21,837 nt of DNA from JABWAJ01 sp046153985 (GTDB taxonomy: Bacteria; Bacteroidota; Bacteroidia; Chitinophagales; Saprospiraceae), in NCBI GenBank assembly GCA_046153985.1, contig JBJXFD010000360.1, forward strand, positions 1 to 21,837, given 5' to 3'. A program made the translations under genes and the position numbers. Each line of letters opens with the position of its first letter. Position 1 is the stretch's first letter. The notes beneath the pieces were generated by a model that had not been told where the DNA came from, ran no database searches, and saw only the letters and a list, made by a program, of their open reading frames with translations. Below are positions 1-7,204 of this stretch, piece after piece.

Positions 1-29
1 TTGAAGAACTTGATGGTTCCAGTATTCAT
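1..29 (-). CDS. Cold-shock domain protein, N-terminal fragment (runs off the left edge)
   Basis: Read on the minus strand, an ATG at 29 opens a frame encoding MNTGTIKFF before the window ends. This matches the opening beta strand of bacterial cold-shock (CspA-family) proteins, which typically begin M-x-x-G-T-V/I-K-F/W-F-N. These are small OB-fold proteins of about 65-70 residues that bind single-stranded RNA and DNA and act as RNA chaperones in the cytoplasm. Only nine full codons are visible, so the call rests on this signature and on a TACCTTTG promoter-like box 39 bases upstream. A chance ORF cannot be excluded, but the match is specific. Confidence 0.68.
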
Positions 30-67
30 TAAAAAGTAAAAATTGGTGATACGGCAATTTGCCACGA

Positions 68-75
68 CAAAGGTA
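68..75 (-). promoter_or_regulatory. Candidate -7 box for the cold-shock gene
   Basis: On the minus strand this reads TACCTTTG, a full match to the Bacteroidota -7 consensus TAnnTTTG. No TTG lies 16-21 bases upstream (the nearest is 27 away), so the -33 half is weak. Transcription would start near position 62, giving a leader of about 33 bases before the ATG at 29. Confidence 0.4.
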
Positions 76-144
76 AGGCGATTTCTGTACTTTTTTGATT
101 TTCAATAAATTTTAACAAATCATTATCGTTTTGGAGTTATTTAC

Positions 145-183
145 CACATAGTTCACATAGAGGTTTTCACATAGTTCACATAG
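145..183. repeat. Short CACATAG direct repeats
   Basis: The 16-base unit CACATAGTTCACATAG occurs at 145-160 and again, identical, at 168-183. Each unit holds two CACATAG words 9 bases apart, so four copies are present. It lies in the 271-base non-coding stretch between the cold-shock gene and the end of the 869-residue gene. The rest of that stretch is AT-rich, with a weak five-pair hairpin at 284-299, and no gene is visible in it. I recall similar phrases as intergenic repeats in Bacteroidota, but cannot verify that here. Confidence 0.7.
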
Positions 184-300
184 GAGCTAAGAGGGCCATT
201 TCGCCAAGTCAGACACCCCTATCTATTTAGTAATTAGGTTCCTTATTGGAATCTTATTCACCATGGCGCTTTCACACCGGAACAACTGCGCGGACAGTTC

Positions 301-2910
301 TTACCGAATCCGGTAGGCATAAATATGGTCTTCATTTGCAACCACCACCATGCGCCGGCGATTTTCGAAAAGGTCGCATACGGTAAAAGCGGAAGCGCCG
401 GAAAGCGGAAAATCCGGGTGCATCCGGCCATCGGGCAACAGCAGCATCAATTCCCGATTTTTTCGGTTGAGCATGCCCAGAGCGGCCTTCTCCAGCCCCG
501 GCATGGGGGTCATAAACAGCGTATCTGGCACATTCGTCAAGGGAACCTTGAAAGCCAGCTGGAGTTCCTGATCCTTATAAGAATAAACAGCCACCAAGCT
601 ATCGCTCGATACCGCATAATCGTAACGGTTGTCGCCGCTGATGTCGCCAAAAGCGAAAGCAACCTGTTCGTTGCGCCCAACCGGCAACCGAAGCCGGAAG
701 CTGGCGCCTTCCGAATTGACAATATGGCAAATCCCGCCTGCGTCCGTTGCGGCAATGCGCAATTGAGCAGGCATGTTTTGAAAGCCCGGCTGCGAACGAA
801 ACGCACCCAGGGTTTCTAAAGGCGGAAAACGGAAAGATGCGTCTTTTTTGAAGACCAGCAATTGGCCTTTTTCGTTCAAAGCCACAATGAAGTCTTTGTA
901 GTCGTGTTGAAAGTGCGACAAAGGGAAGCGGACTTTTCCTGCACCGGAGAGCGGGTTCCAGCCCTCCAAAGGCAGGCCACTCCGGTCAAAACCATAAATG
1001 TTTCCATTTTCACAGGCCACAAAGACCGAATAGGCCCCATTTTTTTCAAAGTCAACCGCCAGCATGCCATTGATGGCCGGCGATTGCAGGGTCAGCGGGA
1101 AATTGGCTTCTGTTTTGCCATCGGCTATATTAATCAGGTAAATGCGTTTGGGCGTATTCAGGAGCAGTTGCCGCCGGTGGTCGCCGTACCAATCCACGGA
1201 TTGGATCTGCCCCAGCACCGGGCCGTCTAATTTACTGTTCCACAACAGGTCGCCATTGCGGTTCAGCAAGTGCAGTTGGTTGTGAACGTCCTGCACAGCG
1301 ATGGCGTAGCGGTCGGGGGCGCCGGTTTCAACGATGGCCGGCGCTGTTTTGGCAAGATCCGGCAACTTTGTTTTCCAAACCAAAGCGCCCGTTGCAAGTT
1401 GCGCCGTATCAGGAAGGCTAAACCCGCTGATGTCGAAGGTGCTGCCGTTCGCCATCACCGAAAGACCAAGCAGGCCAATCTGGCGGGTTGTTTTCGACAA
1501 GGCATCGTCGGCGCTGTAACTCAGGCCGAGGGCCGTCATATTCACATACCAAAATCCATTGGCCGGGCGGTTGCTGTTGCCCCAAAGCTGTTGAAAAGTG
1601 GCCGATTGTGCCAGCGTTTTGCCCACAGTGTAGTGGTCAATCCAGCGTTCCATGGCTGCGGGCGACGAGGCCAGTATGACATAATCGCCCACCGTGACGT
1701 AACAGGGATTGCGCAGGCGCCGGGTTTTGCTCCAGCCTGCCGGCAGGGATTCCGTGAGCAATTGGGCTATCGTAAAAGCCTGGTAGTCATATGTTTTGAG
1801 GAGCCCCTCATCATTGGCCCATTCCCCCAATTTCGACAGCGCTTTTTGCTCGTCGCTGCTTCGAATCACCCAGAGTTGTTCGGGGAGTGTGTTGGCGCTG
1901 CTGGCTTCTAAGGTAACAAAGATGGCTTCCGGGCCGATCCAGGGTTGCAGATACCGCCGGAAACGATCGTTCCCGGGAAAGTCGAACGCCCGAAAAAATG
2001 CTCCGGGATTGGACAGCCGGGTTTGAAACAAAAGGGCTGCGTTGTCGGGCACCAGCGCATGCCAGTCCCCGTTGTCGCGTTGTTTCGATTGTCCCGGCAG
2101 CGCAATCGCCAGCGCGTTGCCGGATGCGGTCGCCATCGTTCCCACCAACCGCGCGCCGGTTTCGCTGCGCGTCGCTTCCAGCCGCATCCATTGCCAGTCG
2201 GAAGTGGCGCCGGGCGGCAAAAAAGCTTCCTGCACCGAAAATGCATTTCCGATGTCGCCGAGGCTGGATACATTGATGTACGCCGTGCCTAAACTTTTAC
2301 CAGAAAACTGGGGCAATCCGAGCTGGCGGAAAGCGCCATTTTTAAAAAGATTACTGGAGGGTTTCGTCAGTTGCGAGATGGCAGATTCTACTACGATTGG
2401 CAAACTGCTCAACAACAGCAGGTTGCGGTATTGAGCAACAGAAATGGGCTCGCCTCCATCAGCCGAGATATGATAAATAGGCACGCCCTGATAGCGGGAT
2501 TCATTCCATTGGCCGCCGGATTGTTTTAATAAAGCAGCAACCTTATTACTTTTGCCACGCGTGTCAACAACGAATCCGGGAATGAAAACATCCGGGCCCG
2601 TTTGCTGAAAAAGCACCCAGACAGCCGGGCGTTTGCGGTCGTTCAAGCCTGCTTTGCGGAGGAAGTCCATTGCGGTGGTCACCGCTTTTTTCCAGGTATT
2701 TGAACTTGCAGCGATAGCGAGCAACGGATTTTCAGTATTTTGCAACCCCTGATCCGACGGCAGCGCCAGCACCGCCGCCACCGGAGGCGACACGGCTTCC
2801 ATCGGATGGATGCCAACTAAGGGCAGGCGAAAAAAATAATGCCAGGCGTAGAACATTAAGCCAATGCACAATAACGTTATTCCGATTCTGAGGCGACGAC
2901 TGCGGATCAA
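301..2910 (-). CDS. Membrane-anchored DUF3352-like protein with C-terminal propeller-like region
   Basis: An 869-residue protein of unknown function. Residues about 8-28 form one hydrophobic segment after an Arg-rich start (RSRRLR), an uncleaved anchor with the bulk outside the inner membrane. Residues about 40-500 resemble the DUF3352 type seen in envelope proteins, by general pattern only. From about 510 to the end, blades recur with the pattern of PQQ/VCBS-type propellers (GALVWKTKLP, NGDLLWNSKL, GNIYGFDRSG, FGDISGDNRYDYAV); the last resembles a calcium-binding FG-GAP repeat. The start is TTG at 2910: an in-frame TAA lies 9 bases upstream, and the next Met (residue 19) would cut the anchor in half. 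It is divergent from the DUF423 gene. The domain naming is tentative; that it is a real gene is clear from length and composition. Confidence 0.8.
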   Translation of the reverse strand: MIRSRRLRIGITLLCIGLMFYAWHYFFRLPLVGIHPMEAVSPPVAAVLALPSDQGLQNTENPLLAIAASSNTWKKAVTTAMDFLRKAGLNDRKRPAVWVLFQQTGPDVFIPGFVVDTRGKSNKVAALLKQSGGQWNESRYQGVPIYHISADGGEPISVAQYRNLLLLSSLPIVVESAISQLTKPSSNLFKNGAFRQLGLPQFSGKSLGTAYINVSSLGDIGNAFSVQEAFLPPGATSDWQWMRLEATRSETGARLVGTMATASGNALAIALPGQSKQRDNGDWHALVPDNAALLFQTRLSNPGAFFRAFDFPGNDRFRRYLQPWIGPEAIFVTLEASSANTLPEQLWVIRSSDEQKALSKLGEWANDEGLLKTYDYQAFTIAQLLTESLPAGWSKTRRLRNPCYVTVGDYVILASSPAAMERWIDHYTVGKTLAQSATFQQLWGNSNRPANGFWYVNMTALGLSYSADDALSKTTRQIGLLGLSVMANGSTFDISGFSLPDTAQLATGALVWKTKLPDLAKTAPAIVETGAPDRYAIAVQDVHNQLHLLNRNGDLLWNSKLDGPVLGQIQSVDWYGDHRRQLLLNTPKRIYLINIADGKTEANFPLTLQSPAINGMLAVDFEKNGAYSVFVACENGNIYGFDRSGLPLEGWNPLSGAGKVRFPLSHFQHDYKDFIVALNEKGQLLVFKKDASFRFPPLETLGAFRSQPGFQNMPAQLRIAATDAGGICHIVNSEGASFRLRLPVGRNEQVAFAFGDISGDNRYDYAVSSDSLVAVYSYKDQELQLAFKVPLTNVPDTLFMTPMPGLEKAALGMLNRKNRELMLLLPDGRMHPDFPLSGASAFTVCDLFENRRRMVVVANEDHIYAYRIR

Positions 2911-2926
2911 AGCTTTTTACATTTGT

Positions 2927-2943
2927 GACGCCATTATGACGTC
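2927..2943. promoter_or_regulatory. Odd-centred palindrome in the divergent intergenic region
   Basis: GACGCCATTATGACGTC is a 17-base palindrome with 7 of 8 arm positions paired around a central T. It sits between the divergent 869-residue gene and the DUF423 gene, 17 bases upstream of the former's TTG start. Its place and size fit a dimeric repressor site, but no regulator is known. Confidence 0.25.
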
Positions 2944-2952
2944 TGATGATCT

Positions 2953-2979
2953 TTGTTTTCAGATAGTAGTATAAATTTG
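2953..2979 (+). promoter_or_regulatory. Bacteroidota-type promoter for the DUF423 gene
   Basis: TTG at 2953-2955 and TAAATTTG at 2972-2979 match the -33 and -7 boxes. The 16-base spacer is a little shorter than the 19-20 seen at the best promoters in this window. The predicted start near 2985 gives a leader of about 43 bases. Confidence 0.5.
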
Positions 2980-3027
2980 CGAAGGTAAAACACGAACAAA
3001 ACAGGAACACCATAAAATGACGACTAC

Positions 3028-3441
3028 ATGAACAGATTCTTTTTTATTGCCGGTTGTATTGCCGCGCTGGCGGCAGTAGCGCTTGGCGCATTTGCTGCTC
3101 ATGGGTTAGCAGAAACCTTAGTGGTTGAACGCTTAGAGGTGTTCCGTACCGGCGTTACCTATCAGTTTTACCATGCATTTGCACTGATTATTACGGCTTT
3201 AGTTGCTTATGTGTTGCCTCAGCGTTGGGTTAATATCAGCGGGTGGCTGTTCCTCGGCGGGATTGTGCTCTTTTCTGGTTCCCTTTATGCCCTGGCCCTG
3301 CGCGAATGGATTGGATTCCCGGTAAGCTGGCTCGGACCGGTTACGCCGATTGGGGGCCTTTTGTTCATCTGCGGCTGGGGGACATTGGCCTGGGCCGCTT
3401 TCCCGGAAAAACAAAATACCGAAATTGGCGAAGAAGGTTAA
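3028..3441 (+). CDS. DUF423 family small membrane protein
   Basis: A 137-residue integral membrane protein of the DUF423 (YwdK/YgdD-like) family. The hallmarks are an N-terminal helix running into GAFAAHGL (residues about 21-28), a YQFYHAFALI stretch, and a closing segment with a PIGGLLFICGWGTLAW pattern. Four hydrophobic helices are visible and the length is typical of the family. Its biochemical role is not established. It is transcribed alone, divergent from the large membrane-anchored gene and convergent with the LamG gene at 3614. The ATG start at 3028 directly precedes the first membrane helix. Confidence 0.92.
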   Translation: MNRFFFIAGCIAALAAVALGAFAAHGLAETLVVERLEVFRTGVTYQFYHAFALIITALVAYVLPQRWVNISGWLFLGGIVLFSGSLYALALREWIGFPVSWLGPVTPIGGLLFICGWGTLAWAAFPEKQNTEIGEEG

Positions 3442-3568
3442 TGTGTAATTAATCTTGCTTTAATTTTCAGTTTATACGGTTGCAGCATCTTTGTGGCATG
3501 GAAATTTTTTGCTGTCATCTTCATTTACCACGCTAATCTTTCCTGCAATCTTAAAGTCGCTTTCTTCG

Positions 3569-3609
3569 CCAGGATCGTTTCTCCCCGATGCGATCCTGGT
3601 TCTTTTTTT
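3569..3609 (+). terminator. Rho-independent terminator, plus strand
   Basis: The stem CCAGGATCG (3569-3577) pairs perfectly with CGATCCTGG (3591-3599) around a 13-base loop, followed by a T-rich tail to 3609. The T tract lies on the plus side only, so it terminates transcripts from the DUF423 side, 128 bases past that stop codon. The 172-base convergent gap (3442-3613) otherwise holds no gene. Confidence 0.8.
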
Positions 3610-3613
3610 CTGC

Positions 3614-4843
3614 TTAACGCAAAACGGTCAAACTCCCCGCATCCAACCGCTCGATGTCGTTGCACAGCCAACGCACCCGATAGAGAAAAACGCCGGGATT
3701 CACCGGTTGTCCACCAACCGAGCCATCCCATTGGAGGAATGGGTCTTCCGTATAAAAAACCCGGCCGCCCCAGCGGTCATAGATTTCAAAAGAGACCAAT
3801 TGCTGAATGGCAAAAGGATTGCTGATGCCGTACGTTTCATTGAGGTTGTCGCCATTGGGCGTAAAGGCTTTCGGCAAAAATACCGTTCGGCAGTCCAGCT
3901 CGTTCGGATCCACAACACGCAGGCGCAAGCTATCCGTAGCGATGCAGGAAGCAATGTTGTCGTTCATCTGGAGCAAATAAGTAAACTCACCAGCGGTAGA
4001 AGGAGAAATGCGGGTTTCCCCGGATGTAGGCGCCGCCACATCACCCGAAGGCGTCCACAAATAAGACGTGGCGCAGTTGGGAGTCAATTCTATATCAATG
4101 GAATTTCCAAGGTAAATGGTGGTATCCCGGTTGACGATCATGTCCGGGGAAAAGTGCAGGTCCCGGATCTCGTTATCTTTCAGGGCTCGGTTATAAATGC
4201 GCAATTCGTCAATAAGCCCCTGATAAGGGACATCGCTCCCGGTCAGGCAAGTGCCGCCGCCCACGGTCAGCATCCCCGTGTTCAGGATATTGATCCGGCT
4301 GGTGGTGGTCAAGCTTTGAATGAAGCGGCCATTCACATAAAGTTTTACCCGGAGCCCTTCGCGCACGACGGTCACCAATTGCCAACAAGCCGTATTGGTA
4401 AACTGGTGTACAAGCGAGATATTTTTGATGGCTGTTTCGCCAAAGTAGGCGTTGATGGTGCGCCCGGCAGGTGCATACCGGATGTAGAAATAGCCATTGT
4501 CGTCGCAATTATCGCTGCGTTTGGACAGGATATGCTGGGTGCCGGCGTTGCCAATCGGGTTCATGTAAAAGCTGATGGTAAGGTCTTCTGAGTCGAATTC
4601 GCCATTCACATTGCCATTTCCAAGAAAAACAACGCGGTCGTCGGCGCCATCGAGCCGGAGGGATGCATCTACCACGCCGCAGGGATAATTCGGGGCGCCG
4701 ATGACGGTGCCGGTATTGGCTGAATTTCCGGTCGCATCGCCGGTATTGTTATCAAAAGGATAGTAGGCAACCAAGCCAACCGTGGTTTGAGCAGTGACAA
4801 CCTGTCCAAAAACTAAAAGAAAAAAGAACGCTAAATATCTCAT
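3614..4843 (-). CDS. Secreted LamG-domain protein with type B T9SS sorting domain
   Basis: A 409-residue exported protein. Residues 1-19 are a signal peptide ending VVTAQ. A concanavalin-like LamG/jelly-roll domain follows at about 20-210 (VGLVAYYPFDNNTGDATGNS, WQLVTVVREG, LIDELRIYNRAL). An immunoglobulin-like linker comes next, then from about 310 to the end the gliding-motility-associated C-terminal domain (LPKAFTPNGDNLNETYGI, FEIYDRWGGRVF, PGVFLYRV). That last domain routes proteins through the type IX secretion system to the cell surface. LamG domains commonly bind glycans or proteins; the ligand is unknown. I chose the ATG at 4843 because an in-frame ATG 17 codons upstream would place a non-signal leader before the signal peptide. 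Its paralogue is at 5265, with ybaB between them. Confidence 0.9.
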   Translation of the reverse strand: MRYLAFFFLLVFGQVVTAQTTVGLVAYYPFDNNTGDATGNSANTGTVIGAPNYPCGVVDASLRLDGADDRVVFLGNGNVNGEFDSEDLTISFYMNPIGNAGTQHILSKRSDNCDDNGYFYIRYAPAGRTINAYFGETAIKNISLVHQFTNTACWQLVTVVREGLRVKLYVNGRFIQSLTTTSRINILNTGMLTVGGGTCLTGSDVPYQGLIDELRIYNRALKDNEIRDLHFSPDMIVNRDTTIYLGNSIDIELTPNCATSYLWTPSGDVAAPTSGETRISPSTAGEFTYLLQMNDNIASCIATDSLRLRVVDPNELDCRTVFLPKAFTPNGDNLNETYGISNPFAIQQLVSFEIYDRWGGRVFYTEDPFLQWDGSVGGQPVNPGVFLYRVRWLCNDIERLDAGSLTVLR

Positions 4844-4942
4844 TGTGAAGATTATTGGATCAATAACACGACAAATTTTGACGGAAGAAAACATAACGTT
4901 AAACGCCGTTTGGGTAGGAATAGTATCTTTTAAGATGTGCCC

Positions 4943-5254
4943 TTACTGTCCGAGCATCCCTTCAAATCCGGGCGGTAGCATGTTTTTAAGGAGGTTTTGC
5001 GCTTCTGCGGCTTCTTTTTGCGCGGCTAATTCAAGGACGCGGTTGACCGCAACGGTCACGAGATCCTCCACCTGTTCGGTATCGTTCCAGTCGAGCAGTG
5101 TTTTGTCAAAAGTAATGTTGAGGATTTCGCGATTGGCGTTCGCAACGACCTTTACTGCGCCGTCGCCTGCCTCCGCTTCTACTGTGATGGTTGCCAATTG
5201 CTGGCGCATGGCCTTTTGCTGTTCTTCTACCTGACCAAACATATCTCCAAACAT
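4943..5254 (-). CDS. YbaB/EbfC nucleoid-associated protein
   Basis: A 103-residue cytoplasmic DNA-binding protein of the YbaB/EbfC family, which forms dimers that bind DNA and help organise the nucleoid. The N-terminal helix (MFGDMFGQVEEQQKAM), the strand-rich core (VEAEAGDGAVKVVANANREI) and the C-terminal helix with a VNRVLELAAQKEA pattern all fit. The usual linkage with dnaX/recR is absent here. The start at 5254 lies 10 bases after the stop of the upstream LamG gene, so the two are probably one transcript. A second ATG at codon 5 is possible. Confidence 0.9.
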   Translation of the reverse strand: MFGDMFGQVEEQQKAMRQQLATITVEAEAGDGAVKVVANANREILNITFDKTLLDWNDTEQVEDLVTVAVNRVLELAAQKEAAEAQNLLKNMLPPGFEGMLGQ

Positions 5255-5264
5255 AGGTACTGAT

Positions 5265-6083
5265 TTAATTTAAAATACAAAGGTAATCGGTTTCCTGCGG
5301 ATGCGGGAATCCCTTTCCTGGTTTTTGCAGTGCGTCGGTAAAGCAATCCTGCGCTGCATTTTCAATGGGATAGCGGGCGTAGAGCTCCGCCACCTCTTCA
5401 TTGGTAAAGGCACGGTCGTAAATACGCAACTCATCCAGCACGCCTTTAAACCGCTGGGATCTGCCGGAACGCAGGCAAGGGCTGTTGGAAAAAGCCAGCA
5501 AAGCTTCATTGTCGATGTCTACGCCGCTGCAGCGATACCCAACGTGTTTGGGCTGACCATTGATGAAGGTTGTGGCGCGAAAACCTTCCCGAACCAGCGC
5601 AAAATGTTGCCAGCCGCTACTTTCGTAAGTTGGCGAGATGCCGCCGAAAAATTTTTCCGGTGTTTCATGCACCTTTGTCTCTACTTCCCGGGCGCCTGCG
5701 TCGAGCAGGAGGTCGAACATGTGGTCCTCATTGCATTCCTCGCGCTTGCCCAGCATGCTTTGTTTGAAAACACCCTGTTGTTCCGGTTTAAAATAAAAAC
5801 TGATGGTGAAATCGGTGATGGTGAAGTAGTTGTTCACCGGGCCCTGGAATTCTAGGTAATCGTTCACGCCGTCGAACAAAAGGCCGTCGTCTTCAATGCC
5901 GCACCAGCACTGCACCCCGCCGAATAGCACGCCGTCCGATCCATTGCCGCTATCGTCGCGGGCGTCACATTCATTGAATGAATAATAGGCAATCAGGCCG
6001 TCGTCCGATGAACCAGACGGTTTCGGAAAACCGAGTAGGGCGCCTGCAAGCAGGGCCAGGGCGATGATGTTGTAATGGCGCAT
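5265..6083 (-). CDS. Exported LamG-domain protein, short form
   Basis: A 272-residue protein with an N-terminal hydrophobic signal (RHYNIIALALLAGALLGF) and one LamG domain at about 25-240 (GLIAYYSFNECDARDDSGNG, WQHFALVREG, VLDELRIYDRAF). It is a clear paralogue of the 3614-4843 protein, sharing the domain's landmarks in the same order. It ends about 25 residues after the jelly roll and has no T9SS sorting domain, so it probably stays in the periplasm or uses another route. It has many Cys residues, which suggests disulfides. The frame ends 10 bases before ybaB, so loss of a longer C-terminus is possible but unproven. It has its own strong promoter. Confidence 0.85.
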   Translation of the reverse strand: MRHYNIIALALLAGALLGFPKPSGSSDDGLIAYYSFNECDARDDSGNGSDGVLFGGVQCWCGIEDDGLLFDGVNDYLEFQGPVNNYFTITDFTISFYFKPEQQGVFKQSMLGKREECNEDHMFDLLLDAGAREVETKVHETPEKFFGGISPTYESSGWQHFALVREGFRATTFINGQPKHVGYRCSGVDIDNEALLAFSNSPCLRSGRSQRFKGVLDELRIYDRAFTNEEVAELYARYPIENAAQDCFTDALQKPGKGFPHPQETDYLCILN

Positions 6084-6102
6084 AGTTCGTAGTTATACCT
6101 TC

Positions 6103-6133
6103 CAAAGTTAGGCGGAAATTTACTTCTGCTCAA
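6103..6133 (-). promoter_or_regulatory. Promoter of the short LamG gene (and probably ybaB)
   Basis: On the minus strand TTG (6133-6131) is followed after 20 bases by TAACTTTG (6110-6103), an exact Bacteroidota -33/-7 pair. The start would be near 6098, only about 15 bases before the ATG at 6083. Confidence 0.8.
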
Positions 6134-6231
6134 TGGTTTGGGCTGATTGCCTGAAAATGAGCGCGTTTTTTTTAAAATATACCATAAATAGGGTATTTTT
6201 TTACAGTTTAACGCATCTAAATTTGTGTCAT

Positions 6232-6325
6232 AATTTTCAGGGAACGGTAGCTCCTCACAAGGAAACGGCAAGACCCTAAAAATTGGTTATAATTTCACGC
6301 GGCCTGATTATTTTTTAAAAAGGCC
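6232..6325. other. Structured intergenic element of unknown role
   Basis: The 388-base gap between the short LamG gene and nadD is AT-rich, apart from a more GC-rich block near 6239-6276. Arms 6232-6242 and 6274-6284 form an 11-position helix with one C-A mismatch. Inside it TCCT/AGGA closes a CACA loop (6252-6263). A second hairpin, GGCCT/AGGCC, spans 6301-6325. A TAAATTTG box at 6218-6225 points into the block on the plus strand, without a clear -33. U-rich bases precede the stem and A-rich bases follow it on both strands, so it is not a terminator. No known RNA family was recognised. Confidence 0.3.
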
Positions 6326-6438
6326 ATCCCTATGTTAAAGAACAGGGTTAATTACACAATCGTTTAGAAAAACAATGCGCAAAAGGGGGTAGAGACAATT
6401 TTAGTCTCCAACAGTTGAAAAACGTTGATTTTAACAAG

Positions 6439-6472
6439 GGGCCTCTCTTCGGATTAAACCGGGGAGAGGCCC
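6439..6472 (-). terminator. Hairpin overlapping the nadD stop codon
   Basis: GGGCCTCTCTTCGG (6439-6452) pairs with CCGGGGAGAGGCCC (6459-6472), 14 pairs including two G-U, around a 6-base loop. It overlaps the first base of the nadD stop anticodon triplet. The tail is only weakly U-rich on the minus strand (TTGTTAAAAT), so it may act as a terminator or as a 3'-end stabiliser. Confidence 0.55.
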
Positions 6473-7056
6473 TATGTTTTTCGGTACATGGCCGATGCGC
6501 CGAGGTATTCAAAGACGGCGTCGGGAACTAAGTACTGCACGGATTTTCCGTTTTGAATGCACTGCCGGATATAACTGGCGGAAATCTGCATCAATGGCGC
6601 ATCAAAAAAATGCACCCTTGGATGATTTTCCAGCGCGCCCGCATCAAAAGAAGGCCGGCGATAGACATAAAGGTCGTAATCGCGCAGGATCAGTTCGTAA
6701 TTTTTCCACTTTGGAAGCGTTTCCAGCGCATCGCTGCCCATAATGAGCGCAAAGGATTTATCCGGGTATTTGTCGCGCAGGTGGGCGAGGGTGTCAATCG
6801 TGTAGGAAGGCTGCGGCAGGTTGAATTCAATATCTGAAGCCCTCAGCAACGTATTGTCGCCAATGGCTAAGCGCACCAGATGCAGGCGGTCGCGGTCGCG
6901 GGCTAAGCTTTGCTTGGGCTTGAGCGGATTGTGCGGCGATACAATCATCCACACTTCTTTCAGGTCGGTTTGGGTGGCCATAAAATTGGCAATGACCATG
7001 TGCCCGGTATGCACCGGATTGAACGAACCGAAAAACAGGCCGATTTTTGAATTCAT
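6472..7056 (-). CDS. nadD: Nicotinate-nucleotide adenylyltransferase
   Basis: A 194-residue cytoplasmic enzyme that joins nicotinate mononucleotide and ATP to give deamido-NAD, shared by de novo and salvage NAD synthesis. It carries the nucleotidyltransferase motif GSFNPVHTGH (residues 10-19, HTGH 16-19), the SPHNPLKPKQ substrate loop (40-49), MGSDALETLPKWK (106-118) and the closing ISASYIR motif (158-164). The length is normal. The ATG at 7056 places the motif where the family has it. Upstream lies hairpin repeat A and then a lipoprotein gene in the same direction. Confidence 0.96.
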   Translation of the reverse strand: MNSKIGLFFGSFNPVHTGHMVIANFMATQTDLKEVWMIVSPHNPLKPKQSLARDRDRLHLVRLAIGDNTLLRASDIEFNLPQPSYTIDTLAHLRDKYPDKSFALIMGSDALETLPKWKNYELILRDYDLYVYRRPSFDAGALENHPRVHFFDAPLMQISASYIRQCIQNGKSVQYLVPDAVFEYLGASAMYRKT

Positions 7057-7082
7057 ATTGGTACTTGTAACGCAGCTAGTTT

Positions 7083-7204
7083 GTGTCTGTTTTTAGAGTT
7101 CGAGAGCAAGGCATGTGAAGACCCTGAAAACGGGAGTTTACTTACGTAAATGACTGTTTTCAGGGTCGAGCATAACGCAGCTATCGGACTCTAAAAACAG
7201 ACAC
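7083..7204 (-). repeat. Hairpin repeat element, copy A (122 bp)
   Basis: The outer arms (7083-7103 and 7184-7204) are inverted repeats with 20 of 21 positions paired, ending GTGTCTG/CAGACAC. An inner stem GACCCTGAAAAC/GTTTTCAGGGTC pairs perfectly over 12 bases. An apical stem TTTAC/GTAAA closes a GTAA loop. The same element recurs at 19771-19894. Read on the minus strand, it begins with the G of the preceding lipoprotein gene's TAG stop. It lies between that gene and nadD. It holds no ORF and no clear target-site duplication, so it is REP-like or MITE-like, of unknown function. Confidence 0.9.

Noticed and set aside
3491..4591. 366-codon plus-strand open frame
   Set aside because: Antisense to the LamG/T9SS gene, which has a signal peptide and a clear sorting domain; the frame also runs through the terminator at 3569-3609.
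5993..6271. 92-codon minus-strand open frame before the short LamG gene
   Set aside because: It overlaps the LamG signal peptide in another frame and crosses the strong promoter at 6103-6133.
7083..7204. Complete insertion sequence
   Set aside because: Inverted ends are present but the element is only 122 bases with no ORF and no visible target duplication, so at most it is a non-autonomous element.
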